The notes under the pieces were generated by a model, which had not been told where the DNA came from, did not search any database, and worked only from the letters and a program-made list of their open reading frames with translations. Source: Gracilariopsis chorda (lineage: Eukaryota; Rhodophyta; Florideophyceae; Gracilariales; Gracilariaceae). From it: 64,000 nt of DNA. Of the stretch, positions 9,738-19,251 are shown in pieces. The stretch covers positions 1 through 64,000 of the forward strand of contig NBIV01000237.1 of the NCBI GenBank assembly GCA_003194525.1, read 5' to 3'. A program made the translations under genes and the position numbers. Within the stretch, counting starts at the first letter, position 1. Each line of letters opens with the position of its first letter.

Positions 9738-11350
9738 TGAAGTGCAACGCCCTCAGGGAGGGATTCTTGGTACTTGAACGCTTTCCCGATATTATCGGTT
9801 GTGTAGTGTGTATATGAACTACGCCCCACTATGGTGGATATGGAAACGTGGGACACGGTTTTGGGTCAATTGGCGGTTGGCCACAGTAGTGGATGTTGCC
9901 ACGAAATGTGGAGTATTTTAGTTAATATTATTTATTATTTTCACACCCATTTCTGGGAAGCTAGTACTTAGTGCGACGGCGCACTGCCGTCGCACCAGTA
10001 AACCTTCCCCAACAAGGGACCCCAATTTGGGGAATTGGCTCTAGTTGTTGCCGCTTCCGCTGAAGTGCAACGCTAATAGCGGTATCAGCACGCGGTGCAG
10101 TCATATTCCGCGTTGGCGATGCTAACCTCTCTACCGTGGAGTATGAGTGTTACACCGGTATGTTGTTTCCGTTTGAAGGGCCCCAATTTGGTTGACAAGT
10201 GTAGTGCACAGCATTGCTGGCTTGTGGCACACGTGTGTAGAGTTTCGCACCCCCTTAGGGATATTATTAGTTAATTACTACTGTACTGTCAGGGCGTGGG
10301 CCACCACTACTTATGTGAGTGAGCTCCGGCTGCCCGGGTCAAAGTAAACGCAACAAGCGAGTGTCTGGCTCTAACTCAGGTTCCCTGGTGAGTGTCCACC
10401 TCCATCTGTAGAGACGCCATCCTGTGAAGGCCTAGTTACCCACCTCGTGGAGCTTCAGCACATTCTTACCACTACTGTGTTTGTTTCTGTGCACGCTTTT
10501 ACAGCGGTTATTGTTCTTTTGTCCCGTATACAGGTGTCGTTGTTTCTGCGACTACCGGTGATTACCGTTGCTCGGCTACCACCGCCCCACTTCTGTGGAC
10601 ACCGCATCGCTCTTGCGCGTCACCCACCACTCGTGTGTCGCTGCATTTTCCGCTTTCCCACTTCGTGGTCTGTCTTGGTTTCTACACTTGTATGCTAGTC
10701 GTGACGGTGAGTCCCGGTCTTACACCCGGCTTCGTGTGCTCACCACAGGTGGTTTTGCCGCTGCGCTACCCTCACAGAGGAGGACGTCGAACACCTTTGT
10801 GTGTCTGCTCCCATCTCGGGGTATTGCACTACATCCGCGGGTTCTCAACTCCTCCTTGGAGGGGAACGCCGTGAACCACGGGACCTCTAACCCCCTTGCA
10901 CACGTAAAGAGGCCCATCCTTGGGAGTATAGTTGTTCCAATCACATTGGTGTTTCGCCCTGTATAGGGAGTCCTGTCCACCGGCATTGCCGTATTTGTTC
11001 GTCGCTCTCGCGACTCACCCTCGCCCACTCTTCCTCCTTTCCCTTCACTCTTCCTCCTCCCCCCCCCTTCAGGGTAGTACATTTCGCTACCCGCGGCCCT
11101 CGTGGGCGCATCCGTCCACACACCCCCACTTACGTGGAAACATACCTCAACTGAGGATCACACTCCGCTCACGCGGATACCAATTCCTTGCCCTCACCTC
11201 CCTGCGTAAGTCACGACAGGTGTCCCTGGTCTTACAAACCGGCTTCGCCGTGACACCCCTGGGAGGGCTCTACCCAACTGGGTTCACCTCGTGAGAGGAA
11301 GATCCCGAACGTCTTTTCGGTGTTTCTCCCCTTTGGGGCATTGCACCACA
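9738..11350 (+). repeat. 3' LTR of element B, split by a solo LTR
   Basis: The left part (9738-10060) and right part (10839-11350) together align with the 845-bp LTR of A, beginning TGAAGTGCAACGCC and ending TTGCACCACA. They are separated by an unrelated 773-bp LTR plus one copy of a 5-bp duplication. Removing these restores a continuous LTR, which gives the order of events: B inserted first, then the solo-LTR family. Confidence 0.9.
10061..10833 (+). repeat. Solo LTR of a second family (773 bp)
   Basis: It begins TGAAGTGCAACGCTAATAGC, ends GGTATTGCACTACA and is flanked by the perfect 5-bp duplication TCCGC at 10056-10060 and 10834-10838. A 773-bp copy of nearly identical sequence is at 46845-47617. 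No internal retroelement sequence lies between its ends and the flanks, so it is a solo LTR left by LTR-LTR recombination or a deletion. Open frames inside it (for example 10568-10966) are repeated in the other copy and are not considered genes. Confidence 0.92.
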
Positions 11351-11387
11351 CATTGTACGAAAACGGGCCCTCCAGACTGGGGACGAG

Positions 11388-11850
11388 ATGTTAAAAATAG
11401 TGACCTCAAGAACGGTGGAATGTACTGAAGAATATTTGCAAAATCTCACTGATGACGCCCAGAACCTTCCAAGATTTAACGCAAGGCATGGGTGGTATCA
11501 CAATTATATGATTGGCAGTGGCTTTTTACGTAAGAAAGGAGTTGATAATGCCATGCATTTTGAGGAGTCTCTCGTTGACAAGGCCAGGCATAACATGGAG
11601 AGAGAGGTTTCTCAATATCCATTGTCGTACATAATGAATACGGACGAAGTTGCACTGCTATACAGGTTGCTACCCAGTCGCGCAAATTTCAAAGACGTAA
11701 CGGCATAAAACCGAGTCAAATACAGCCTCACCGCTATGTTGACTATATTTTCTCACGGAACCAAGGTCCGTTTGACAATAATTGGGAAATCTTAACGTCC
11801 TCGACACTTTCCTTGGCACCCAAATGGACAGCGGGATCTCAACATTCACT
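11388..11850 (+). pseudogene. Tigger/pogo-like (DDE_1) transposase fragment
   Basis: An open piece of about 106 codons contains the CENP-B-type DNA-binding tail (RFNARHGWY) and the first catalytic region of Tigger transposases (IMNTDEVALLYRLLPSR, where the D is catalytic). After a TAA at 11706-11708 the same frame continues with residues matching the next conserved block (LTIIGKS at about 11775-11795) before further stops. Ends and inverted repeats are not visible. This family is different in sequence from the intact pogo-type transposase at 34399-36252. Confidence 0.7.
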
Positions 11851-13041
11851 AAATGTCACAACAAAACGCTTGGAATACGAAGAATATCTGAAATCAAATC
11901 GCCGTTGGCTTTGAAATTTTTTGAGGTTGCGAGGGGAAGCATTTATTGATTTCGTTGACAATATCTCAGCAAATAAAATATCAAAATAATGAATTAACTA
12001 CGTTATTAGCATTTTAGTTAACAAATCGTGCAATTAAAGACTTACCACCAGAAAAAATCAAGGTGAGTTTAAGGTTTATCTAAAAGAAGAAGTTACTAAA
12101 AGTAGAGGCTTAAAAGGTTCTGGTTTAAAATGTAGGGTTTCTGTCTGATAAAAACAAGTAGCTTTTGTCTAGCTGTTCTCTTTTTTTTATGTCAAAAAAT
12201 ATTAAGATTGGTTTTTTGCTTTTTGCTTAGCTGGCATTTGTTTACCTGTAGATTACTGTGAAAGCTTTTCTTACCGGTGTACACATAATTTAGGCCAAAT
12301 TCATTTTGCTATCGTCGGTTGAGGAGGATGCGTCAAAAGTTTATCGTTTTCTGTGATATGAATGACAGGAAAGTAGCGCTCGGTTGCAGTGAATGTAGGA
12401 TACGGGTTGCTTGTTTGGGTTTTGGGCAGCGTGCCTACTGGTTTGGTACATTGACGAAGGTGTATGCTTTTAGGCCTCTATAGAGGTTCCTACACGTGTG
12501 GATTTTTTTGTGGATGTGCGCTGGTAATTGGCGATGCCCTTACACAAACATCAACTCTTTGTGGATGTTCTTCCAAACGCAAGCAAAAGTGTTTAAAATT
12601 TGAAACATTTTGATATTCGTTGCGTTTCGGCTCAAAATCGAACCAGAACCGATGCCACAGGTCTGCCGAAAACTATACCGTTGGTAACCGTAAAGGGTAC
12701 CGTCGTAATTGCGGTTTTAGTCCTGTTTAACTTGTACGGAGTGGCTCTCTATTCAGATATGAAACGAATTGCACGGGCCAACAAGCTTTGTCCCAGTTCA
12801 TCGTTTGATGCCACGCGGCTGTTGACGTTCTCGCTCTGAGCAAATCGATTCCAGTGCTCCCTCTCCCTGGTCTCTGAGGCTTTCGCGTCCCCGCTCGCGC
12901 CGAGAAAGATTAGTTTCCCGTGCACTTAAGAGATTGATTCCCTCCTACTAACTTGTTTCCACCGTCCCTCCGCTTTCCGTTGGCCAAGCCATCGTTCCGC
13001 GACCCGCGAGGCCAACGTCAAGCAAGCGGCCCGTGTCGAAA
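11851..13041. other. No gene recognised; AT-rich stretch
   Basis: The left half is AT-rich with T runs (for example about 12180-12190) and stop codons in all frames, as expected for old transposon debris. A 79-codon frame at 12600-12839 has no supporting feature. The last ~150 bp before 13042 are probably promoter and leader of the next gene. Confidence 0.5.
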
Positions 13042-13533
13042 ATGTCCGCCAATGCCACAACTACAGCTATGCAGCCCATTAACCCAGAGACCATAACTGG
13101 CAACCAGGAGCGATTAACAGAGCTAGGGTGTCTGCTAGGCGCATTCAGAGACGTATCATGCAGTATTGGCATGGACGTCATCGCCGTAAGTCTAGTACCA
13201 AAACCCGCTAACATAATCGAACCCCAGCCACAACGGCCGCCTCAACCGCTGCCCAAGAACAGCACCCGTCTCCGGCTCAAGCTCATAGCGCTCATTCAGA
13301 ACTTTTGCGACAACATGTTTGACACGGGCTACATCGTAACCGCCATACAGCTCAAACCGGTCAAACCACCGGTACCTGGGCAACGCAAGCCCTGGGAGAT
13401 CACTGTTACTTTCGAAGACGATTACCAACACGCCATGCCCCCATACCCGTCTCGAGAGAGCGTGATCGAAGCCAGCTTGAATGCTCCCGCCGAAACCGCA
13501 TCCGCCATCAATCAGCATCCCGCCAGCGAATAG
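13042..13533 (+). CDS. Hypothetical protein, 163 aa
   Basis: An intact frame starting with ATG at 13042, which has a favourable AAAATG context; the frame is open a little further upstream but with no ATG. The protein has a polar N-terminus. A globular part of about 130 residues includes the alternating hydrophobic pattern of strands and helices (LRLKLIALIQNFCDNMFDTG, then WEITVTFEDDY near residues 120-130). No signal peptide or membrane segment is seen. I do not recognise the family. It stands upstream of and in the same direction as NUP98 with a 487-bp gap, so it is probably independently transcribed. Coding character rests on composition only. Confidence 0.55.
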   Translation: MSANATTTAMQPINPETITGNQERLTELGCLLGAFRDVSCSIGMDVIAVSLVPKPANIIEPQPQRPPQPLPKNSTRLRLKLIALIQNFCDNMFDTGYIVTAIQLKPVKPPVPGQRKPWEITVTFEDDYQHAMPPYPSRESVIEASLNAPAETASAINQHPASE

Positions 13534-14020
13534 CGTTAACTTGCGTGCACGTCATTAACCAATTCGAGCCGTTCGCTTTCAATTTCCTTTCCCTCAGCCG
13601 CGCATCCGCCGTCTATAACTACAAATGGCTCGCTGCTCAACCGCCACCCCCACTGCGGGGAAGATATGCCACGCATCACGCCTTGGCTTGGGAAGGATAA
13701 AATCTGCTGCCCCTGGTGCAGAATGGGCGATAGCTCCGTAGGTGCTCCTACTCGCAACTGACGGGCGCTGCGTGTACAGTAACCTTAGGCTAACTCGTTA
13801 CCATTTAAATTAGCAAAGCTTGTTGTCCCAATTCGTGTCCGCGCCATTGGGCTTTTAATTAAAACACGCGCCCGGAAAGAAGGCTACCCTTGGTATCATA
13901 CCGCTTCCCTCGCGCCGCGCCTTGAGCCGCAGGTGCATAAATCGTGTACCCAATATCTACACAGTTCCCGCATCGTCGTCATCCGAGCTTCCTTTTGTTG
14001 CTTAAACTCGTCGCGCAATT
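13534..14020. other. Intergenic region upstream of NUP98
   Basis: No convincing frame in this 487-bp gap. An AT-rich segment near 13795-13865 may be the promoter core of NUP98. No RNA gene was recognised. Confidence 0.4.
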
Positions 14021-16867
14021 ATGGCCTTCGGGGGCTCAGGCTTCGGCGCCAATCTCTTTGGCAATACCCAGCCCGCAGCCTTCGGCACCCCCGCTCCCGT
14101 CTTCGGGCAATCCTCCGGCTTTGGCAGCTCATCGGCATTCGGCGCCACCACCGCCGGCTTCGGATCATTTGGGCAACCGCAACCGCAACCGCAACCGCAA
14201 TCGCAGGCTCCATGGGGTGCCTCCGCCCCCGCATCGGCCTATGGCCAGCAAAATGCTTTTCAGCAGGGTGGGGTCAATCCGCTCAGCACGCGCTCCGTCA
14301 AATGGCAGGTTTCCCAGTTGCAGGATAGCAACTCAAATGACTCTTCCCGCTTTCACACCATTAGCGCTATGAACCAATTTCAGCAGTACAGTGTTGAGGA
14401 GATGCGCGTGGGCGATTATTCTCGCGGCGATAAGGGTGGCGATCAAGGTGGCGCTGGCGGGTTTGGAGCCTCTGGCTTTGGAGGCGGAGCATTTGGTGCC
14501 TCGGGATTTGGGCAGTCATCCTCCGCGTTTGGTGCTACCGCCGCGTTTGGTGCACCTTCGCAACCTTCTATGTTTGGAAATACTGCCTCCGGCTTTGGAG
14601 CTGGAACCTCGCTCTTCGGACAAACCCAACAACAACAACAACCTACTGGATTCGGTGCGTTTGGACAGACACAATCTGGTTTCGGCCAGCCGTCATCGGG
14701 GTTCGATCAATCGACACCTGGATTCGGCCAGCCAGCTTCTGGATTCGGAGCGTCTTCTAGTGGCTTTGGTAGCTCGGGAGCTGGGACGTTTGGGGCCGGT
14801 GTTTTTGGTGGTGGAAGTACGGGCTTTGGCCAAACAGCGGCTCCATCGACTGGCTTTGGGTCTACATTTGGTGACGCTGGCTCCACAGGGTTTGGCGCTT
14901 CTACCGCTGGTGGCTTCGGCTCGGTTGGGTTCGGAGCTACAGGATTCGGAGCTTCAGCAGCTGCTGCATCATCGCAATCTCTTTTTGGCGGTGGAGGTCA
15001 GCAGACAGGCGGGTTGTTTGGGGCTCCACAGAGTACACCGTCTTTATTTGGGCAGCAGTCTGCCTCTGGATTCGGAGCGACTGCGCAGAGTACTCCAAGT
15101 TTGTTTGGCGGCGGCGCTGGTCAATCGTCTGCGAGCTCATTGTTTGGAGGTCAGCCGCAGAGCGGTGGAGGCTTATTTGGCGGGGCCCAAGCTTCGTCGG
15201 GCGGTTTATTCGGAGGCGGACAGTCAAGCAGTAGTATATTCGGAAATCCGCAAAGCGCGTCCGGTCAATTTGCTGCCTCCTCAGGTGGGTTCGGAGGGTC
15301 AGGTCTTTTTGGCGGTGGATTTGGTTCTACGCCGCAATCCTCATCACTTTTCGGAGGCTCGTCAATGGGTGCATCTTCAGGGGGCGGACTTTTCGGTTCT
15401 GCATCAACTGGGACGTCATTGTTCGGAAATACAGGAAGTGGTTTGTTTGGATCGGGCTCCGGGGCCGGATTCGGTGCCTCCTCGTCCGGTCTTTTCGGCT
15501 CAAATCCTGGTGGTTCCCTCTTTGGCAACACAGCCTCTGGGTTTGGAATGTCTGGTTCGATGTTTGGTGGTGGTTTAGGCTTTGGTGCTGCAAACCAACA
15601 GCAGCAGCAACTACAACAACAACAACAAGGGCCACTGGAAGCGTCGCTCACAAACAATCCTTTTGGCAGCTCTAATTTGTTCTCTAACATAACGAAAGGG
15701 ACGGGAAGCAACGCAACGAGTTTGAACCCTATGTCATCTTCTGGCCAAGGTAAGACAGTTAGCGTCGTTGTTGGTTCTGTTGGAGGGCGTCCCAGGCGCG
15801 TTCGAGCCGGAGAAGGCCTTCAGCCTATGAATCGCGGTGGAAACAGATTTATGGCCGACTCGTGGTATCGCCCTCGGTCACGACCATGGAGTCGGACCGG
15901 ACCACTCTTTGACTTGGACGACATTATACGGCAGGACGACCATTCTCACAACTCGATTACACCCTGGCGAACTGAAGAGCAACGTGCGAAGGCCAGGAAT
16001 CTGAAAAAGCTAATCATTGAACCTATTGAAGATGATCAGGTGTTGAAAAGTGCCACTCTTGGGCCGAGAGCAAACGGGCGGCAGAAAGAAAGACCCCCAG
16101 AAGTTCCGAACTTCCTGGAACCCGACCAAGAGCCCTCGCAGGCTCTGATTCCTTCAGCTGGCGTCGTTGTTACTCCTCAGCAAAGTCAGCGAGAACAGCA
16201 CGATGACGGAGAAGATACAGTTCTTGCAATCGACGATGTTGAACCAGCGGATCGTTCCGTCAAAACTGAAGAAAGCGGAGAGCATGAAGCGGCTGTGAAT
16301 GAAGAAGAAAATACGCCTTATTCTGCTCGTTTTGTCCCCTACAGCGATTTTTATCGCAACCAGTTGTCTAGTGAAAGACGGAGATGGTCCTACAATGAAT
16401 CAAGTGACAACAAACCCGTCACCCAGAAGTCATTGGTTCCGATGTGCGAACGACCCGAATACAGCACGATTCCAAGCATGGACAAATTACGACAAATGTC
16501 CGAAGAAGAACTGGCGCAGGTACAAGACTTTACAGTGTACCGAGACATAGTTGGAGAAGTGCGGTGGGAAGGCGCCGTCGATGTGAGGGGACTGAATCTG
16601 GACGAAATTGTAAGCATTGAGGCTGGAACAGTAACAATATATCCCAGCAACGATAAAGTTCCTGTGCCTGGAGAGGAACTGAACAAGCCTGCCGTGGTGA
16701 AGATGCACGGTATATGGAAGAAGAAGGGCGGTATTGTTCAGAAGGATGCACGATCGGTAGCAAAGATGGTGAAGAACTTGAAACACCATTGTGATAGGGA
16801 GGGCCTTCAGTTCCTTGGTTATGATGTTACAACAGGAACATGGTCATTTAGAGCTACGAGATTCTAG
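14021..16867 (+). CDS. NUP98: FG-repeat nucleoporin Nup98-type, 948 aa
   Basis: A nuclear pore component that lines the channel and binds transport receptors and the mRNA export factor Gle2/Rae1. Residues 1-560 are packed with FG and GLFG-like repeats (GFGA, SLFG, GLFGG). A GLEBS-like Gle2-binding segment is at about 88-134 (SAMNQF, then SVEEMRVGDY). Glutamine runs occur at about 525-545. Residues ~800-948 form the Nup98 C-terminal autoproteolytic domain fold (YSTIPSMDKL, then VGEVRWEGAVDV, then TGTWSFRATRF). In metazoan Nup98-Nup96 precursors this domain cuts after the Phe of a His-Phe-Ser motif. Here the protein simply ends at that Phe (TAG at 16865-16867) and the His is Arg, so no cleavage can occur and no Nup96 part is attached. 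The ATG at 14021 begins directly with FG-type sequence. Single exon. Confidence 0.93.
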   Translation: MAFGGSGFGANLFGNTQPAAFGTPAPVFGQSSGFGSSSAFGATTAGFGSFGQPQPQPQPQSQAPWGASAPASAYGQQNAFQQGGVNPLSTRSVKWQVSQLQDSNSNDSSRFHTISAMNQFQQYSVEEMRVGDYSRGDKGGDQGGAGGFGASGFGGGAFGASGFGQSSSAFGATAAFGAPSQPSMFGNTASGFGAGTSLFGQTQQQQQPTGFGAFGQTQSGFGQPSSGFDQSTPGFGQPASGFGASSSGFGSSGAGTFGAGVFGGGSTGFGQTAAPSTGFGSTFGDAGSTGFGASTAGGFGSVGFGATGFGASAAAASSQSLFGGGGQQTGGLFGAPQSTPSLFGQQSASGFGATAQSTPSLFGGGAGQSSASSLFGGQPQSGGGLFGGAQASSGGLFGGGQSSSSIFGNPQSASGQFAASSGGFGGSGLFGGGFGSTPQSSSLFGGSSMGASSGGGLFGSASTGTSLFGNTGSGLFGSGSGAGFGASSSGLFGSNPGGSLFGNTASGFGMSGSMFGGGLGFGAANQQQQQLQQQQQGPLEASLTNNPFGSSNLFSNITKGTGSNATSLNPMSSSGQGKTVSVVVGSVGGRPRRVRAGEGLQPMNRGGNRFMADSWYRPRSRPWSRTGPLFDLDDIIRQDDHSHNSITPWRTEEQRAKARNLKKLIIEPIEDDQVLKSATLGPRANGRQKERPPEVPNFLEPDQEPSQALIPSAGVVVTPQQSQREQHDDGEDTVLAIDDVEPADRSVKTEESGEHEAAVNEEENTPYSARFVPYSDFYRNQLSSERRRWSYNESSDNKPVTQKSLVPMCERPEYSTIPSMDKLRQMSEEELAQVQDFTVYRDIVGEVRWEGAVDVRGLNLDEIVSIEAGTVTIYPSNDKVPVPGEELNKPAVVKMHGIWKKKGGIVQKDARSVAKMVKNLKHHCDREGLQFLGYDVTTGTWSFRATRF

Positions 16868-17119
16868 AATGGTAATAGTTTTTGTCATGTAAACAAAGAG
16901 TTCTTGTTAGGGCTTTGCACTCTGGTCATGGTAGGGTATTTACCGCCGGGATGGTAAGAGTTGTTTTCTCTTCTCTTCTTCTTTAGTATGGTCCGTCGCT
17001 CCTGATTTCGAAGCGACAGGAGATCTATCTAATTACAGGTAGTTCTCTCTCTTGAAGAAGGCCGAAAACTTTGATGGCCATTTTCTAATCATTTCTAAAA
17101 GCGATTTGTCTTCTCTTTC

Positions 17120-17680
17120 TCAAGCCGCGGGGAGTTCATTGCGACGGGTTCCGTTAGTCCGCGGACAGCGGAACAGAACGTGATCCACATCTTTCTTGAC
17201 TGCTGTGCCACACTCACAACGCACTACTTTCTTATTCAGATAAGAACCCACTGGATGTAAGGAAGGGACATGCCTCGTCACAAACTGAGCGAGCGTTACT
17301 TCTGCTGTTCTTGCCTCTCTTGCCTCGTATTCCGCACTACTCCTCAAAACACTTTTGCTCTTGCTCTTCTCTTTTAGCTGCGCTTTCACGTCCGCAAAAT
17401 CCACCGGCACCGCAAGTTGCTGTTCCAGTGGCGGCTTAAGTCCAGACTTTGCAAGTCTGTCCGCCCGCTCGTTTTCCGGTGTACCGGAGTGGCTGGGATC
17501 CCTAACAACATAGACCTTGTTGTTTTCTAAGTGAGGAGTTTTTATCGCAGTTGCCAGCGCGAATGCCTTCCCAGCGTGTAGATGATAAAACAGAAAACAA
17601 TGATTAGGTGAGATGGCAGTGTCCTTGAGAAGAGAGATTTAACGCAGTTCGCAACGTTTTAGGCCGTCGGCAATAAGGGA
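17120..17680 (-). pseudogene. 3' end of a LINE-type retrotransposon: RNase H tail and zinc-binding motif
   Basis: Read on the minus strand, the frame has an RNase H C-terminal signature (RDPSHSGTPENERADRLAK, about 17490-17440). It ends with a zf-RVT-like cysteine/histidine cluster (CECG, then DHVLFRCP, about 17220-17150) and a TGA at 17120-17122. This is the usual end of ORF2 in RNase H-bearing non-LTR elements. The upstream part is missing and a stop interrupts the frame near 17640, so it is a 5'-truncated relic. It differs from the LINE at 36253-41630, which lacks these domains. Confidence 0.75.
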
Positions 17681-19251
17681 GAGCACGAAAGTTTGAAAGC
17701 AATGCAAATAGCGGGGGCTCAAAGAGTAGAAAATGGGGCTATTGTATACAACGCATTGTAATAATGCTGGTAAGGAAATAATAGAATGCGAAGCGAATAA
17801 TCCGGTGAAAGTGAAGATATTGATGTTGAGGTACGTTTCGTGTGTTTGGTACGTCAGAACTTTACTGATTTTGGAGGATAGACAAGAATAATGTACCTAG
17901 GGTTACCAGGGGTAAGAGTGTGAGACGACTGGGCTACAAAAGTGTCCGGCCAGACACTGATGCGAGCTTGTCCAGCGATACTTGTAGTGAGCTCCCACAA
18001 AGAGGATGGAAAAATGTTAAGATTGGAAAACTACACGCCAAGAAAAAGAACGAGAGATAACATTAGGGGAGGGTGTCCAAAACAGGACAGGGTACTCAAT
18101 GGAAGGCGTTTGTATGAAGCAACAATGCGTAGATTATATTCAAATGAGATGAAACATGTAAACAGGTTTGTCGACTGGAACGAGAACACGGTTTGGCGGT
18201 ATCGTTCTTGTTCGGAGAAAAGGGAGAAGTTGGATAGCGTGTAAGAGCTAATGGAAGGCAAGCTTTTGGCAGTTTCGATGGGTGAGGGTTGATGTGGATG
18301 TTTCTAATAGCGGATTGATGGAGGACGAAGTGTGTGTTTAAGGGTGGTGCGGTTGCTTAAGAGGGTTGACAGAAAGTGAGCGGAGGTGAGGTGAGAAGAG
18401 GTGGGGTGTAGGAGGGGAGTGGATGGTTTACGGTCTTTAATTGGATGGGGACAAGTGGTGGTAGTGAATCTGGGCAGACGGGAGAGGTGTGGGGTGGCGG
18501 TTTGGAGGGGAAAGAAAGGTGTATGATCAAATGGCTGTAGAGAAAACGTAGCGGGAGAGCTCAGGATTGGAGGTGAAAGGGAGCGTTGCTGGGGCTCCGA
18601 GAAGCATCTCGAGAGAGCGGAGGTGTGTGTGTTTTTGTGGTAAGCAGAATAGAAATTTGGTGGTCACGAGACGTGAAGGAGTGGCGGTGGACATCAGTGG
18701 GGGAGCTTGAAGGAGAGGGTTAGCGGGCTAATTATAGTGGGGCGTTGTACAGCAGAGCTGCTAACCCTTAACTCTTTAACTCTGTGAAGGGGACGGAGGG
18801 ATAAGGGGAAGGGGGGGGGGTGGTCTATAAAGAGTAGAGGGGAGTGTACGGAGTCTGTACGTGAATCAAGGGGTGTGTGTGTGGTAAGAAGGGTTGCACT
18901 GTACTCAGCGGTGCCGCGATTAGATAAAAGCCATACGAGAAGGTGAGAGCGCGAGGCGGGGCAGCGCAACGCGCTGTGCGTGCTCCCCCTCGCCGCCGCT
19001 GTTTAACGCTCCATCCGGAAGTCCGCCGCACTTGTGTGTCGCCGCTCGCGCGACGAATCAGAACCCAGCGCTTTATTTCGTGAACCCCCCACCCTCCAAG
19101 CCCTCACTTCCTCCTCCCCCATCCCGCGCACCCCAACCCCCTCCCATGGCCTCTCCCCCTTATCCCTGACAACTGCTTCTTCCTTCCCCTCTCAACTGAG
19201 ACTCCGCCCCCCCCACAAACTAAATCATCCCCCCTAAAATTCCTCTTCGAC
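17681..19251. other. Purine-rich intergenic region without a recognised gene
   Basis: From about 18240 to 18840 the plus strand is markedly G/A-rich (many GGGG, GAGG and GTGG words). It then switches to C/T-rich DNA at about 19040-19240, just before the dehydrogenase start. A 100-codon frame at 17942-18244 has no recognisable similarity. The pyrimidine-rich segment is probably the leader or promoter of the next gene. Confidence 0.45.

Larger units (their letters stand above)
8474..11350 (+). mobile_element. 3' remainder of a second copy of the same Gypsy family (element B)
   Basis: Sequence from 8474 to 9737 is homologous to element A from about 6422 to 7628, and is followed by the same polypurine tract and LTR. 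The left part of B is not seen because A sits in it; it should resume upstream of the window. B is more decayed than A: its antisense ORF has frameshifts, and its LTR is split by a solo LTR at 10061-10833. Confidence 0.88.

Noticed and set aside
10568-10966. 132-codon frame across the solo LTR and B LTR
   Set aside because: It crosses the junction of two LTRs; the equivalent frame recurs in the other solo LTR. It is repeat sequence, not a gene.
12600-12839. 79-codon frame upstream of the hypothetical gene at 13042
   Set aside because: Starts without an ATG at its left end, has no recognised features and lies in AT-rich debris.
14391-15578. 395-codon frame overlapping NUP98 on the same strand
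   Set aside because: It is a shifted reading of the FG-repeat sequence, rich in Arg/Leu/His, as expected from repetitive codons. The NUP98 frame has clear domains.
17942-18244. 100-codon frame
   Set aside because: No domain, no homologous copy in the window, odd composition; likely a chance frame.
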